Shown: piece by piece, positions 1-10,208 of the stretch
Layout: every line of letters starts with the position of its first letter
How positions within the stretch are numbered: the first letter of the stretch is position 1
Assembly: GCA_025526915.1 (NCBI GenBank)
Contig: JAHLKH010000115.1
Span: 22,309-86,308 of the forward strand
DNA: 64,000 nt
Origin: Entophlyctis helioformis
Taxonomy: Eukaryota; Chytridiomycota; Chytridiomycetes; Chytridiales; Chytriomycetaceae
Direction of reading: 5' to 3'
Position numbers and translations under genes: made by a program
The notes under the pieces: model-generated
The model's input: only the letters and a program-made list of their open reading frames with translations
The model's database searches: none
What the model was told of the DNA's origin: nothing

Positions 1-2
1 GG

Positions 3-149
3 GACGAGTGGACGCAGGAGCAGCTGGCACGCGAAATCTGGGAGTCGGACATTGTGCATACGCAGTTCAGCGCGTGTCTGGAGCTGTTTATGCGGTTCTG
101 GAACACCATCTTTGCACCGCAGGACGACAGCGTGATTGGCACTGAGTAA
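3..149 (+). CDS. C-terminal end of an unidentified protein (partial)
   Basis: The window opens inside an open frame that runs 48 codons to a TAA at 147-149. The visible tail is acidic and aromatic (motifs such as EQLAREIWESD and FMRFWNTIF) and ends IGTE. Codon use matches the confident genes nearby, with G/C-ending codons, and no competing signal is present, so this is probably the last exon of a gene entering from the left. The piece is too short to assign to a family and I do not recognise it. It converges on the membrane protein gene that ends at 246, leaving about 96 bases between the two stops. Confidence 0.45.
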   Translation, partial: DEWTQEQLAREIWESDIVHTQFSACLELFMRFWNTIFAPQDDSVIGTE

Positions 150-245
150 AGAGTAAAGCGTGCGGATAGAACAGAATAATGGATAAATTGACTATAATCG
201 AGGGGGAATATTACAGTGGCCATGCCAGTGACGAGCGACAACACG

Positions 246-2014
246 TCAGTCGATGATCATGCGCGTGGTTTCGTGTGCCTTGTCTGTCGTGTCGGTTTGG
301 CGCTTGACGGTGATGGACTTGACTGTTGTGCAAGTGCGTCAGTGAGACAGTGGACATGGGCGATGGACAGCCGATGCGATGCTTACCAAGATCGCCCAAT
401 CCGTTGGAAAAGTCGTACATCGAGTAGATGGCACTGACAAGCGTTGAGATGTTGAGAACGATTTGGAATGCCACTGTTCGAGTGTCGCCAGCCAGCCAAC
501 CAGTCAGCGATTGTGAGTGCACCGCGCCATTCTATCCCACGACATGCCATGCAACGCAGACAGCCAACTCACAGAAAATGGTCAACCAAATGCGCGTGAT
601 GCGGTACTCTTCAACGTTGGTGTTGGCAAGGTATACAAAGAAGCACAGTCCGGCCATGTAGATGACCATCATGAGCAGGAACACGGACATGAGCAGCATG
701 TTTGCATGGCGCATGCCAAAGTAGCCAACGACAAAGTAGAACAGCGACGTGGCCGCGACGAGCAGCCCGTAGATCCACAGCCGCATGCGCTGCTCGGCCA
801 GCCCTGCGTGCAGCTGGCCCTTGGGGTCGTACTCGACAATCTGCACCTTGGTGCTAAAGTAGATGGACATGGCCATCTGGCCGACCACGCCGAGTGCAAA
901 GTACACATTGGTCTTCATGAGCGTGAGGAAGATGTGGTAGCGACGGAGGATCTCTGCCATGCCATGCGATGCCATGCCATGGGTCAGTCTCTATGGATGT
1001 CATTGGATGGATAGATCGCCAAGACTCACCGCGCTTGGAAATGTCGGCACCCTGGATCTGGTAGATGGACCAGCCGTAGACACCAAACGTTTTGTACGAC
1101 AGGTATCCGCAGAGCACATTGCAGCAGACCATGATGGCGATGATGGTGTATGCGAGTCCCAGCGCCGTGTCAAACTCGCGCTTGTATGTGCTGATGTTGG
1201 CGGCAATGACTTCTGGGCGGAATGTGGCCGACACTGGCTCGAGCGACGACGAGTTTGAGGGGCGTCTGAGGGTCGTGAATGTGCTGTCGGTGCAAGCCCA
1301 GTCGGTCAGCCTGTGCAGACAGATGCAGGCAGACAGATGCATGCAGGCAGATGGGCATTGCATTCAAGCGTACCAAAGCCTCGACTGGTCCCGCTCCAAT
1401 GCCCACACTTGCGGATACAGCGCCACGGCAAAGGCAGGCGTGCGGGACAAGGGCGTGCTGAAGATGTCTGCGTAGTCGTTGATGCAGGTCTTGAGGTTGT
1501 TGATCTGGAACACCTCTGCCGGCGACAGTGACGGCGACAGTCATGGGCATGCAGCGAGTGTGAGTGAGACGGGCGAGACGGGCGAGGCAGCGAGGCACAG
1601 GCGCACTCACGGACAAACGAGTAGACGACGGTGAAGACGTTGAACACAAACACGGCAATGACCTGGATGGAGTTGCGGAACACATACTGCGGCAAGCGAG
1701 CGTGAGACGGCGAGGGGCAGCGGAGCAGCGGAGGCAGCGAGGGGACAGCCAGAGAGACTCACAGCGTCGACGGCCGACACCAGCTGGAACCAGATGGCAA
1801 TGAGGAACAGCGCAAAGTACACGGCGACAAACGGCGTCGAGCCCGATGTGTTCGGCGAGAAGGCGTCCTGCAGGAAGTAGAGCACCTTGGCCATGAGCAC
1901 GGCCTCGAGCACCGACACCACGAGCGCCTGGAACAGCGACAGCGACACGGCCCACAGCGGCCAGTCCAGCCGGCTGTTGAGCCACTCTCGCAGCGTTTCC
2001 GTGGCCTTGGTCAT
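246..2014 (-). CDS. UPF0658-type Golgi apparatus multi-pass membrane protein
   Basis: Several exons joined in frame encode a protein with about eight hydrophobic helices. The first exon (2014-1763) starts MTKATETLREW and contains a helix-rich stretch with FQALVVSVLEA. Later exons carry YGWSIYQIQGADISKR, then RRYHIFLTLMKTNVYFALG, then a four-helix run ending TRIWLTIF, and finally FQIVLNISTLVSAIYS. The helix spacing and the YGW..GAD followed by Y.IF..L.K....F.LG pattern recall the fungal UPF0658 Golgi membrane proteins (S. pombe C23H3.04 type), which have no known biochemical function. The last short exon is basic/polar (SKSITVKRQ) and stops at 246-248. A longer start at 2179 is in frame, but it would add a low-complexity leader. 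Introns have gtgagt or gtaagc donors. The family call is from memory of the pattern, so it is moderate; multi-pass membrane topology is firm. Confidence 0.6.
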
Positions 2015-2719
2015 GGGGGTGTTGCTCTGTGTGTGTGTTGCTACGTTGCTGCTGCGGGAACTGCTGCCTGAAATGGTGCTGCCTGTGCGGCTGTGTTGTT
2101 TGTCGTCAACCACTGCCCGCCCGCCTGGTGGCGCTCGGTACAAGCGGCCTTCACATCCGCCTTTCACATCAAACGGCATTCAAACACATGCAAAATGCGC
2201 TTTATTCCGCAGTGGTTTATCCGGGCTTGGAGATGCTTGCGTGCAGATGTGTGCAGATGTGTGCACAGTGACATGGGCATGCAATGCGGCACGATGCGTT
2301 GCGTTCCAATGTGTTGCGCGCATCTCACGCAATCAGTCCAGCGTCATTCGCGGCCGTCCGCCACCAGAGCCGCCGCTGCTGACACTGCCGGTCCGTTGGT
2401 GCGATCCGCCACCAACCACGCCGCGCTCGCTGCTCCTGGCGACGCCAGAGACGCTGCCGTCGCCCACTTGTTGCTGGTGCGCCGCCTGCCGCACTCGCCA
2501 GACATCCACGATCCAGCCACGCAGATGCACCCTGCAATGATACGATGCCACTCAGTCACGTGGAGCACGTGACCATCAACACTTAAACGTCTTGCGAATT
2601 CGATCGACCCCTTCAAGTCGAATTCTTGTAGGTGGCATGGGCGGAGGTGCTGTCCATGAAGGCGCTGAATCTCACTGGCAATGACATGATCCGCCGGTCC
2701 CAACGGCGTGGCCAGCGCT
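2015..2719. other. Divergent intergenic region, no gene seen
   Basis: About 700 bases separate the starts of the Golgi membrane protein (leftward) and the metacaspase (rightward), so promoters for both should lie here. Open frames in this stretch are low-complexity Ser/Arg/Cys-rich and change frame often; I see no convincing coding exon. There is no clear TATA box. The frame upstream of the metacaspase ATG is closed by a TGA shortly before it, which supports the start at 2720 unless an unseen upstream exon exists. Confidence 0.5.
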
Positions 2720-4618
2720 ATGAGCCGCGACGTGCAGACCAAGACCAACACCGAGACGCTTGCCAACGGCAAGGTCGTCGAGACCAAGGTGACCACGCAG
2801 GTCGACACCACCGAGAACAAGGTCGTCACCACCGTCACCACCGTGGTCACCACCACCGACCCCAAGACGGGCTCTGTTTCAACATCGACCAAGGTCAACA
2901 CCACCACCACCACCACTGTGCCCGCCGAGATGACAGAGGCGGCTGCCAACGGCACGCTCGTTGCCGCCACCACTCCCTCTGGCGGCACGACCTACGTCGT
3001 CGCCAAGGCCACCCGTAAGTCGGTCTGGCCTGCCGCTCTGTTTGCCAAACGGGCATGCTGGCTTGCGGCTGGTGCACAACGGCGTCTGCCGGCTGCAATT
3101 GCCGTGCACCGCCCATGCACCGCACCGCAGCCTGTCGTGCGGCTGGCTTCTGCTCCTGCACACTCCCCCAAGGCCCCTGCTTGCCCAACCCCCTGCTGAC
3201 GCTCTCTCCCGCACACCGCCGCTGTCGTCCTGCCGCCATCTGTGCGCTGCCGCTCGCTGTCACATCTGCGTCATCGGCCGCCGACCGCATCCAACCACCT
3301 TGAACTGCCCAGCTGTGACGGCCCAGTTCCCCGCCCACTCCTCCACATCCACCAAGCGCGCGCTGCTCATCGGCGTGCTGTACAAGGGCTCTGACAACGA
3401 GCTGCTTGGTACGTGCAGACCTATGCCCTCATCTCTGCCCGTCTGCTGTTGAAGCGGCACGCTCGCTGACCCTCGTCCGCTGCACCGCCGTCATCCACGT
3501 CCTTCACTGCCGCGTCTGCCGCTTTGTGCTGATCTCGCACTCAAGGCTGCGCTAATGACATTCAGAACATGCAAAAGTTCCTGCTCCAGCACGGCTTCCA
3601 CTCCAAGGACATTGTCATGCTCACGGACGGCGCTGGCAACCCGGCACAGACCCCCACGCGCTCCAACATGATCGCTGGCATGAAGTGGCTTCTCGCAGAC
3701 GCCAAGGCTGGCGACTCGCTCTTCTTCCACTTCAGGTAGGTATCTGCGAGCTGCATCGTGTCGGTGATTTGACGGTTGGCTGGCTGGCTGGCTGACGGAC
3801 TGACTGACCTTTGCGATTGGATGCAGTGGCCACGGTCTGCAGACGCTCGACAAGGGCGGCGACGAGGACGACGGACACGACGAGGTAAGCGACCAGTGCA
3901 CTGCGCTCTTTTGACCTGTGCAGCATTCTGACGTTGGCGATGCTTTCACCACAGGGTATCTGCCCCGTCGATTTCCACCAATCCGGCATTATCCTGGACG
4001 ATGTATGGCCTTCATCACCATGAGTGACTGCACGCGTTCCGCTCTGCTGACTTTTGTGTCAACGTCGCTCTGTGTGTGCAGGAGCTGAACCGCCGCCTCG
4101 TGCAAAAGCTCCCAGCAGGCGCACGCCTCACGGCCGTGTTTGACTGCTGCCACTCTGGCTCGACGCTTGATCTGCCATACGCATACCTTCCAGACGGCAC
4201 GCTCAAGGAGTTCTCCAAGGTCAAGGAGATTGGCAAGCTCGCCAAGTCGACAGCCGAGGAGGTCCTCAAGGGCAACATCACGGGCTCCATCACAAACGTG
4301 TTTGGCAAGCTGAAGAGCCTGTCGCTCACCAAGACGCTCAGCACCACGGAAAAGGTGGCCATCCGCGGCACGGAAAACGCCGACGTCATCTGCTTCAGTG
4401 GCGCAAAGGACTGGCAGACGGCTGCGGACGCCAAGATCAACGGCGTGCCTACGGGTGCCATGAGCTTTGCCGTCATTCGCGCCATCAAGGAGCAGCCCGA
4501 CTGCACATATGGAGAGCTCCTTGGCAATGTCCGCAAGATCATTGCCGACCACTTCTCGCAGGTGCCCCAGATCTCGACGGGCAAGCACATGGACATGAGC
4601 CAGCCGTTTGTCGTCTAA
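2720..4618 (+). CDS. MCA1: Type I metacaspase (caspase-like cysteine peptidase)
   Basis: Six or more exons build a metacaspase, a Ca2+-dependent peptidase cleaving after Arg/Lys and linked to stress death and proteostasis. Exon 1 (2720-3014) encodes an unusual Thr/Val-rich prodomain with TTVTTVVTTTD and a run of six threonines. Exon 2 begins the p20 fold with KRALLIGVLYKGSDNELL, followed by the GCANDIQNMQKFL segment. The catalytic His lies in SGHGLQ and the catalytic Cys in FDCCHSGS, and both are intact. A short acidic loop (GGDEDDGHDE) follows the His. The p10 part runs through ICFSGAKDWQTAAD to a stop at 4616-4618. Fungal type I enzymes usually carry a Pro/Gln/Tyr-rich or zinc-finger prodomain; neither is seen here. 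The identity is secure from the two catalytic motifs. The exact N-terminus is less sure. Confidence 0.92.
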
Positions 4619-4667
4619 GCTGCCCACCCTCCATCCGTTTGTGCCAAGACGCTATAAATCAAGACTG

Positions 4668-4671
<4 letters not shown>

Positions 4672-4709
<38 letters not shown>
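4672..4709. repeat. (CA)n microsatellite
   Basis: An uninterrupted CA dinucleotide run of about 19 units lies just after the metacaspase stop, between two convergent genes. It follows an AT-rich ctataaatca patch that may belong to the 3' end signals of the metacaspase. Confidence 0.95.
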
Positions 4710-4711
<2 letters not shown>

Positions 4712-4798
4712 AATGAACACTCGGTCGCATTGGCAGTTGTTGCGAGGGAAGCCGGCGACCATGGTGTGTGTGATGGTCAAGTGCACATGCTTGCTCAT

Positions 4799-7739
4799 TC
4801 ATTCGGTGCAATGCCACACAATGCCACGCCACGCCACTCCTTGGCCACTGCGACTACATGGCGGAAACGGCAAACGCATTGGCCTCGTCCATCGGCTCGA
4901 CCTGAGCAGCAAGGCACGATTGGCGAGCTCATCCACGCGGCGCTGGAGCTTGACAAACGCTTGGCGCACGTCGGATGCTGCTGCTCGGAGGCTGGGCTGG
5001 TTCCGTGTCAGGCGGCGGATCTCGGCACGGATCTCAGATCCCACCCGGCACTCTGCATTGATCTGGGCGAGAGTGCGGCCAGCTGGCGAGCTGAAGACAT
5101 CCTCAGCAACGTTGAAAGCCACCATGCCAAAGCTCCAGAGATCCGAGGCGATCGAGTAGACGTGGTCAGAGAGCGCTTCGGGGGCAATGAAGGGGTCGGT
5201 GCCATACAGCCGCTCGCGATGAATCGAGGTGCAGCCAGCTGGGATCTGTGCAGCGCCGCCAAAGTCGGTGAGGCACCACATCTGGCGGTCCCGCGAGAAC
5301 ATAAAGTTGTTCTTGCTGATGTCGCAATGGGCGATGCGGCGTGCCGCGAGGTGCTCCAGAGCCGCCAGACCATGCAGGATGTACGTCACCAGGCGTGGGA
5401 GCCCTGCCGCTTGGCTTGCCGAGCGCATCAAGGTGTGGTCGTGGAACAGCAGCTCCTCAACCAGCACAATGCCAGCGGCTCGGCCGGTCAAGTCCTTGGC
5501 AGCAATGAAGCATGCAATGTTCGGATGACCTTGGACCAAGCGCGTCATCGCAATCTCCTTGGCGTGGCCGCGCGGCTTGTGTTTCACACAGACAATGGTG
5601 CCAGAACGTCCTCTGCCAAACACGACGGTCACGCCATGGTGTGTCCAGAACTGCTGCATCTTGGACAGCTGCCAGTCATCAAGCAGTGTATCGACCACAT
5701 CAACCGCGCCATGACTACCACCACGACCACCGCGACCACTGCTGCTGCTGCGATCAACATCCAAGGACATGCTTTGAGAGCGTCCAGACCGTCGACTGGG
5801 TTCGTTCTTCGGCATATCCTTTTTGGCTGTGTTTGACTGGTGGGATGCCCGCGAGCCCAATGGTTCTGGTGCCTTTGACGGATACACATACGGATCGCCG
5901 AGCTTGGGAGTAGTGTTCACCAGGTCGTACAGACGCCTCGAGTAGCCTCGCAAGTGTCTTGCCAATGCAAAGATGGGCTGCACAACAGCAACGGCGCTCG
6001 CGTGGTCTTCAGGAGCCTCAAGATCGGCATAGCTGAACCCCATGGTCTGTCCAGGGACGTCGTCTGTGCCGCGATCGTCCACGCTTGCACTGCCATGAGT
6101 CTCATGTTCGTCCATGTATGCGACCGCTCTTTGCACTTGTGATGCGGCCATGAACTCGCGTAGTTCTGCGTCAATGACAAACTCGTCGTCAGGGTTGCTG
6201 CCTGCGATTGCCGATGCGGGAGGCGATGATGTCGATGCAGCTGCTGATGCGGGAGGCGAGATGTGCCAATCGCCACTGTTCCTCTGCTGCATGCTTGGTG
6301 ATGTGGTTGATGAGTCCAATGAAACGCGCCAGCAGTTTCGGTCGCTGTGGAGCAACAGCGTCACTTGGCCGCCTGGCCCAAAGATTGGCCGCATGCAGAG
6401 AAAGTCAATGGAAGAGGCCCGATCAGCGCGCCATAGACACGGAGTTGGTGCGGTCACTCTCCTCGGCATGGCGAAGTATCCCTGGCAGCCACCCAGCAGA
6501 CAACCATGGTCAGTTCACGCGTCTGCGACGCAGCACACACCATGCAGCACATGCAGCCACCCACCAAGCCAGACAAGCATGCACGCCATCATGTCACAGG
6601 CCAACTTCTGAAGGTCTTTGTGATCATGATTATTGGTGACTCGATATCCTGAGACCTCGGCCAGAAGAAAGGGGCATCTCAGAGACGCCAGGGCCGCAGC
6701 AGAAACCGTGGCAGGCGTGGCAGGCGTTGCGTTGTGAGCGTCGACCTGGCGCAGAGGGTCCTTGAGGCAGACCGAGATGTCGGGCCGCTTTCTTGGATAC
6801 GCCTTGATGTAGCTGTCAAGGCGATCCTCGGCGCCAATTCCAGCGAGGGGATCCAGACTTGAAAAGGCTGCCTTGAAGATGGTCGCGTGAAGGATATGAT
6901 ACCCTGCCTCTGGCGCTGCCTCGAGTTTGAGCCAGAAGTCGCTGAGTTCAAGGATAACCCTCCGCCATGCCGCTGCTCGGTGTGTTTTGGCATGCTGATT
7001 CAGACTGGCGATGACCTTTTGCGGAAGAGGGACGCCGACCTGAACAGACTTGATGGTACTCTCCGTGCGACGTCTTGACAGACTCAGCTTGATGTCGTTT
7101 GCCGATCGTAGCTCGGCGAGCGATGGCGGCTGGTCGTCTTCGGCAAAGATGGCAGGGCTGTCAAAGATGCGTTTGGCAGCGTTCAGCAGCCCAAACTGTC
7201 TGAACGCAGCCACATGCACGATGCCGAATCGGGTCAACGAAACCATTCGCCGCGCTGCCGTCACTGCGACCTTGGCTGCGGCATTGGCTGTGCGGTTCTG
7301 CTCGGCTTTGAGCCGGCTCTGCTGCTGCAACCACTTGGCAGCAGCCACATTGGTGGCAGCTGCGATGCGGCTGTTCCCAACCAACAACAGACTTGAGATG
7401 TCTGGCCAAGCAAGACAACAAGGGTCAGCAAGCCGATCTGAAGCAACTGTCCAACACAGGCCGGTCAACATACCATTCAGCTTGTCCAATCTGCGGCTGG
7501 ACTGGCTCGACATTATACAGGTTCTCTCTGGACACGGCATCGTTGTCCGCAAGCAGCTGTCCGTTGAGATACACTGCCAGGCTGCTGGTGTCCGCGATAC
7601 GAAACCGGATGGCGACATGGTGTTTGAGCGCAAGGACCGTCTGCTGCTCAAGCGCTGCAGCGGACTTGAGGTCTTCGAACATGTACCATATGGTAGATTC
7701 GAGGTCGACGGGCGGCACGGCTGTCGCTGTGCTGGGCAT
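4799..7739 (-). CDS. REase-like plus protein kinase fusion, Crinkler/FunK1-like candidate effector
   Basis: Three exons fit: 7739-7474, 7391-6561 and about 6461-4799, giving roughly 919 residues. The first part is a globular acidic region (WYMFEDLKSAAALEQQ). The middle has a restriction-endonuclease-like core, RPDISVCLKD then LLAEVSGYRV then KDLQKLACDM; the usual ExK appears as EVS. The C-terminal half is a protein kinase with a Gly loop (GRGRSGT), a VCVKHK lysine, HCDISKNNF, LTDFGGA, APE and DLWSFG. The HxDIS..N catalytic loop is the form seen in fungal FunK1 kinases. In Crinkler-type (CRN) effectors of oomycetes and chytrids, a REase-like domain joined to such a kinase is a known architecture. 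No signal peptide is visible. The 5' end is uncertain: an upstream ATG at 7965 lies in a frame that runs past the first intron as Ser/Arg-rich text. Kinase identity is secure; the effector role is inference. Confidence 0.72.
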
Positions 7740-8135
7740 TGCTGCTGGCTTCGATATCGGCGTGCTGGCCAGAAGTGGTGTTGGGTCACAGTGGCAGCTG
7801 CGCCTGTCCAGGGACGCTTGGCTGCGCTGTGGACGCTTTGCTGCGGACGCTTCCGTGGTGTCGATGAGCTAGCGCCGTCAGATACAGGAGCAGGGCCTGC
7901 TGCCAGCTGTTGCTGTCTCGTCGACTTGCGCAGCGGGGCACTGCTCGCGGGCTTGGGCTTGGGCATTTTGGTTGTTGACAATGGAAGGCAAGAAACAGAA
8001 AGCGACTTTGGCCAACCAGACCTGAGGACGGCGAGTCTGAAAGCCGGATCTGATCTGCAGACACTGTCCGCACCGACCATCCCTGAACAGCAAGCGACTC
8101 GTGTGAGGGAGCAACAATTGGTTTCATTGGATATC
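7740..8135. other. Spacer upstream of REase-kinase gene; possible extra 5' coding
   Basis: This stretch lies between the stop of secreted protein 1 and the conservative ATG of the REase-kinase gene, both on the minus strand. Two overlapping minus-strand frames are open. One begins with an ATG at 7965 (MPKPKPASSAPLRKST, basic and Ser/Pro-rich). The other leads directly into the ATG at 7739. Either could be a disordered N-terminus of the kinase protein, and I could not find a clean splice that joins the first to the second. The promoter of the gene should also be here. Confidence 0.3.
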
Positions 8136-9050
8136 TCAGACAAAGAGGGAGGTGTCGACGCCAGGGCACACATCGTCGACAGCAGCCATGTTCTTGGGAA
8201 CCTGCTTGCCGTTCTCGGCGATCTGCGCGGCGTCGTTCTCGAGCTGGGCCACCACGAGCGAGCACTGGTTCTTGAGCACCTTGTTGCGGTTCTTCTGGCA
8301 CTGGATGGCATCCTTGGCCGCACCGCTCTTGCCGGCAATCGCCGCGTTGAACACTTGCTTCTCGGCCGTCTCGGCTGCGCGGGCAATCGCCTTGATCGCG
8401 GCCGCGCCGAGGCTCGAGGGGCACTTGGCGTTGGCGGCAGCGAGAGCAGCGTCACCTCCGCCAGAGGTCTTGGAGATGTCGATCGACGCAAAGCCGACAG
8501 CGGCGGGCTTGTCGCCCTTTGCAGGCTTGTCGGCCTTGGGCTTGTCTTCCTTTGCGGGCTTGTCGGCCTTTGGCTTGTCCGCAGGAGGCTTCGCGGCACC
8601 ACCACCAGCCTTGCCCGATCCGACAAAGAGGGAGGTGTCCACGTTGGCGCAGCGGTTGGTGACGTCGCCGGTGTTTTTGGCGACCTGCTTCTGGTTGAGG
8701 GCAATCTGGTCGGCCTTGTTGTCCTTCTGGGCCGAGAGGAACTGGCAGAAGTTCTTGAGCACCTTGTTGCGGTCGCGCTGGCACTGGACGGCGGCCTTCT
8801 TGGCACCAGACAGGCTTTCCACGGCAAACACGGTGTTCTCGGCAGCCTCGGCGGTCGCACCGAGATCCTTGAGCTCCTTGGCAGAGAGGTTGTCAGAGCA
8901 GACAGACTTGGCGGCAGCGAGAGCAGCGTCGCCGTTGCCTGGGGTCTGCGAGATGTCGATCTCAGCAAAGCTGGGAGCACGACGGACGATGGTGGTGGGA
9001 GCAGCAAGAGCCGAGGCGGCAAGGAGAGTGACAAAGAAGGATGCGATCAT
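8136..9050 (-). CDS. Secreted protein with two tandem Cys-containing repeat domains (copy 1)
   Basis: A single-exon gene of 304 codons. The first 17 or so residues (MIASFFVTLLAASALAA) form a clear signal peptide, followed by a possible VRR processing site. Two homologous domains of about 110 residues follow, each starting with an F(A)xIDIS motif, having four cysteines, a CQ..RNKVLKN.C core and ending GVDTSLFV or NVDTSLFV. A linker rich in KADKPAK repeats separates them. It ends on the same LFV as its paralogue at 10209-11105, and the DNA beyond the stop is similar too. I do not recognise the family. The Lys/Pro/Ala linker and paired Cys domains suggest an extracellular or wall-associated protein. 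A TATA-like box lies about 140 bases upstream. Open reading frame and secretion are well supported; function is unknown. Confidence 0.85.
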   Translation of the reverse strand: MIASFFVTLLAASALAAPTTIVRRAPSFAEIDISQTPGNGDAALAAAKSVCSDNLSAKELKDLGATAEAAENTVFAVESLSGAKKAAVQCQRDRNKVLKNFCQFLSAQKDNKADQIALNQKQVAKNTGDVTNRCANVDTSLFVGSGKAGGGAAKPPADKPKADKPAKEDKPKADKPAKGDKPAAVGFASIDISKTSGGGDAALAAANAKCPSSLGAAAIKAIARAAETAEKQVFNAAIAGKSGAAKDAIQCQKNRNKVLKNQCSLVVAQLENDAAQIAENGKQVPKNMAAVDDVCPGVDTSLFV

Positions 9051-9191
9051 GGCTGGCTGGCTGTTTGGAGTTGTCGGGGCTGCGTGACTGATGGTTTGCG
9101 GGTTGCTATGTGCAGAATGTCACAAGAGTGGTACAGAGGATACAAGGTGCTGTGGAGGCTGATGCAGAAGCCAGCGAGGGAAAGCGATCAG

Positions 9192-9199
9192 CTTAAATA
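9192..9199 (-). promoter_or_regulatory. TATA-like box of secreted protein gene 1
   Basis: Read on the minus strand the sequence is ctatttaagc, a TATA-like element in an otherwise GC-rich region, about 142 bases before the ATG at 9050. The paralogous gene has a stronger TATA element at a similar distance, which supports the call. Confidence 0.5.
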
Positions 9200-9969
9200 G
9201 TCGACGCCAGGCACGCCACAGCGGTGCCACACACACACACAGGGCGGGGAGGCCACAACGCCACTGGCATTCTCGCCACTGAGCGTTTGCTTGCACGGTG
9301 TCTGCAACCAACACAGTGTCGTCACTTGGTGTCCGTCACACGACGCCATCTGTCATGGGTGGCGAGCAACACGCGTCACGCGTCAGGCGGCGTGCGGCGT
9401 GCGGCCATCGTTCAAGCCGTCGGGCAAATTTGCAAACGGTATGTGCAAGGCATGGGTGGCGTTGGAGTGCGAGTGGCATCGACAAGGAAACGCGGACAGC
9501 TTGGTATCACTGTGGCACACACGGCGATGAGATGGCCGCGGTGATGGCATGGAGACGCAAGCTGGCAGTGTGGCAACGAGTGACGGAGCAGGGGGCGGTG
9601 GCGGTGGTGGTGGCACCGTGCCGACTTTGATGTCTCTGCCACCCAAGTGCTTTGTCGACGCCTCCCTCCCATGGCAAGCTGGCGGCATCGCGACTCTTGA
9701 GCATCCACACACAGATCAGGGACGGCGGGGTGGGCATGAGTCAGATCTGTGTGTGCCACTGCGAAGCCCAACACGCTCTGCACGAAGAAGCATGCGACGC
9801 ACTGGTCGACATGCTGCTTGCAAAGCGTCTGAAGCGGCACACTGCTGTCCAGTCGGTGGACCAACACAAGGCTGCTTGACAAGAGTGATCTGGTTCGTTC
9901 AAGTCGATTCATTTTCGAGTGTCGTGATATCTTGACACGAGCTATAACTTTACGTTTTGGCAACAAGCA

Positions 9970-9974
<5 letters not shown>

Positions 9975-10004
<30 letters not shown>
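9975..10004. repeat. (GCAG)n tetranucleotide repeat
   Basis: About seven tandem copies of ggca/gcag lie between the two secreted protein genes. Confidence 0.9.
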
Positions 10005-10006
10005 AC

Positions 10007-10130
10007 TCAGAACAGCTCGGCCGCCATGGCAGCACGCTGGGCCTCGGCACGGCGCGCAAGGTCAACAAGCTCCTCGTACTCGCCCGTCTCCTCGCACATC
10101 CGGCGGAACGTGCCAACGGTCGAGTTCTCA
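10007..10130 (-). pseudogene. Possible orphan terminal exon or gene fragment
   Basis: On the minus strand this piece reads as a compact, charged, helix-like tail containing TFRRMCEETGEYEELVDLA and ending MAAELF before a TGA. Its codon use and acidic/basic balance look like real coding sequence, unlike the surrounding frames. It lies just downstream of secreted protein 2, and neither that gene nor any neighbour has a splice signal that would join it. It may be a decayed remnant, an exon of an unseen gene or a chance frame. I do not recognise the family. Confidence 0.25.
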
Positions 10131-10208
10131 GAAGGTCGACGATGCACAACTGCACGAGACGATCTGCAAGTGTCATGCGCGTTCACCACAATGGATTCAT
10201 TGGACATT

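Larger units (their letters stand above)
9051..10006. other. Intergenic region upstream of secreted protein 1
   Basis: About 950 bases hold the promoter of secreted protein 1, a CACACACA patch near 9230 and a GCAG repeat near 9975-10004. A slightly more AT-rich stretch runs around 9890-9960. Open frames here are low-complexity and I see no convincing gene. Confidence 0.5.

Noticed and set aside
4649..4657. ctataaatc downstream of the metacaspase
   Set aside because: On the plus strand there is no gene following; more likely part of the 3' end AT-rich signals.
6515..9034. Minus-strand open frame of 839 codons
   Set aside because: It runs across secreted gene 1 in another frame and is Ser/Arg/Pro-rich there. 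Only its part within 7391-6561 has real protein character and is used as an exon of the REase-kinase gene.
7050..9200. Plus-strand open frame of 716 codons
   Set aside because: Antisense shadow of the secreted protein and REase-kinase genes, caused by the strong G/C third-position bias.
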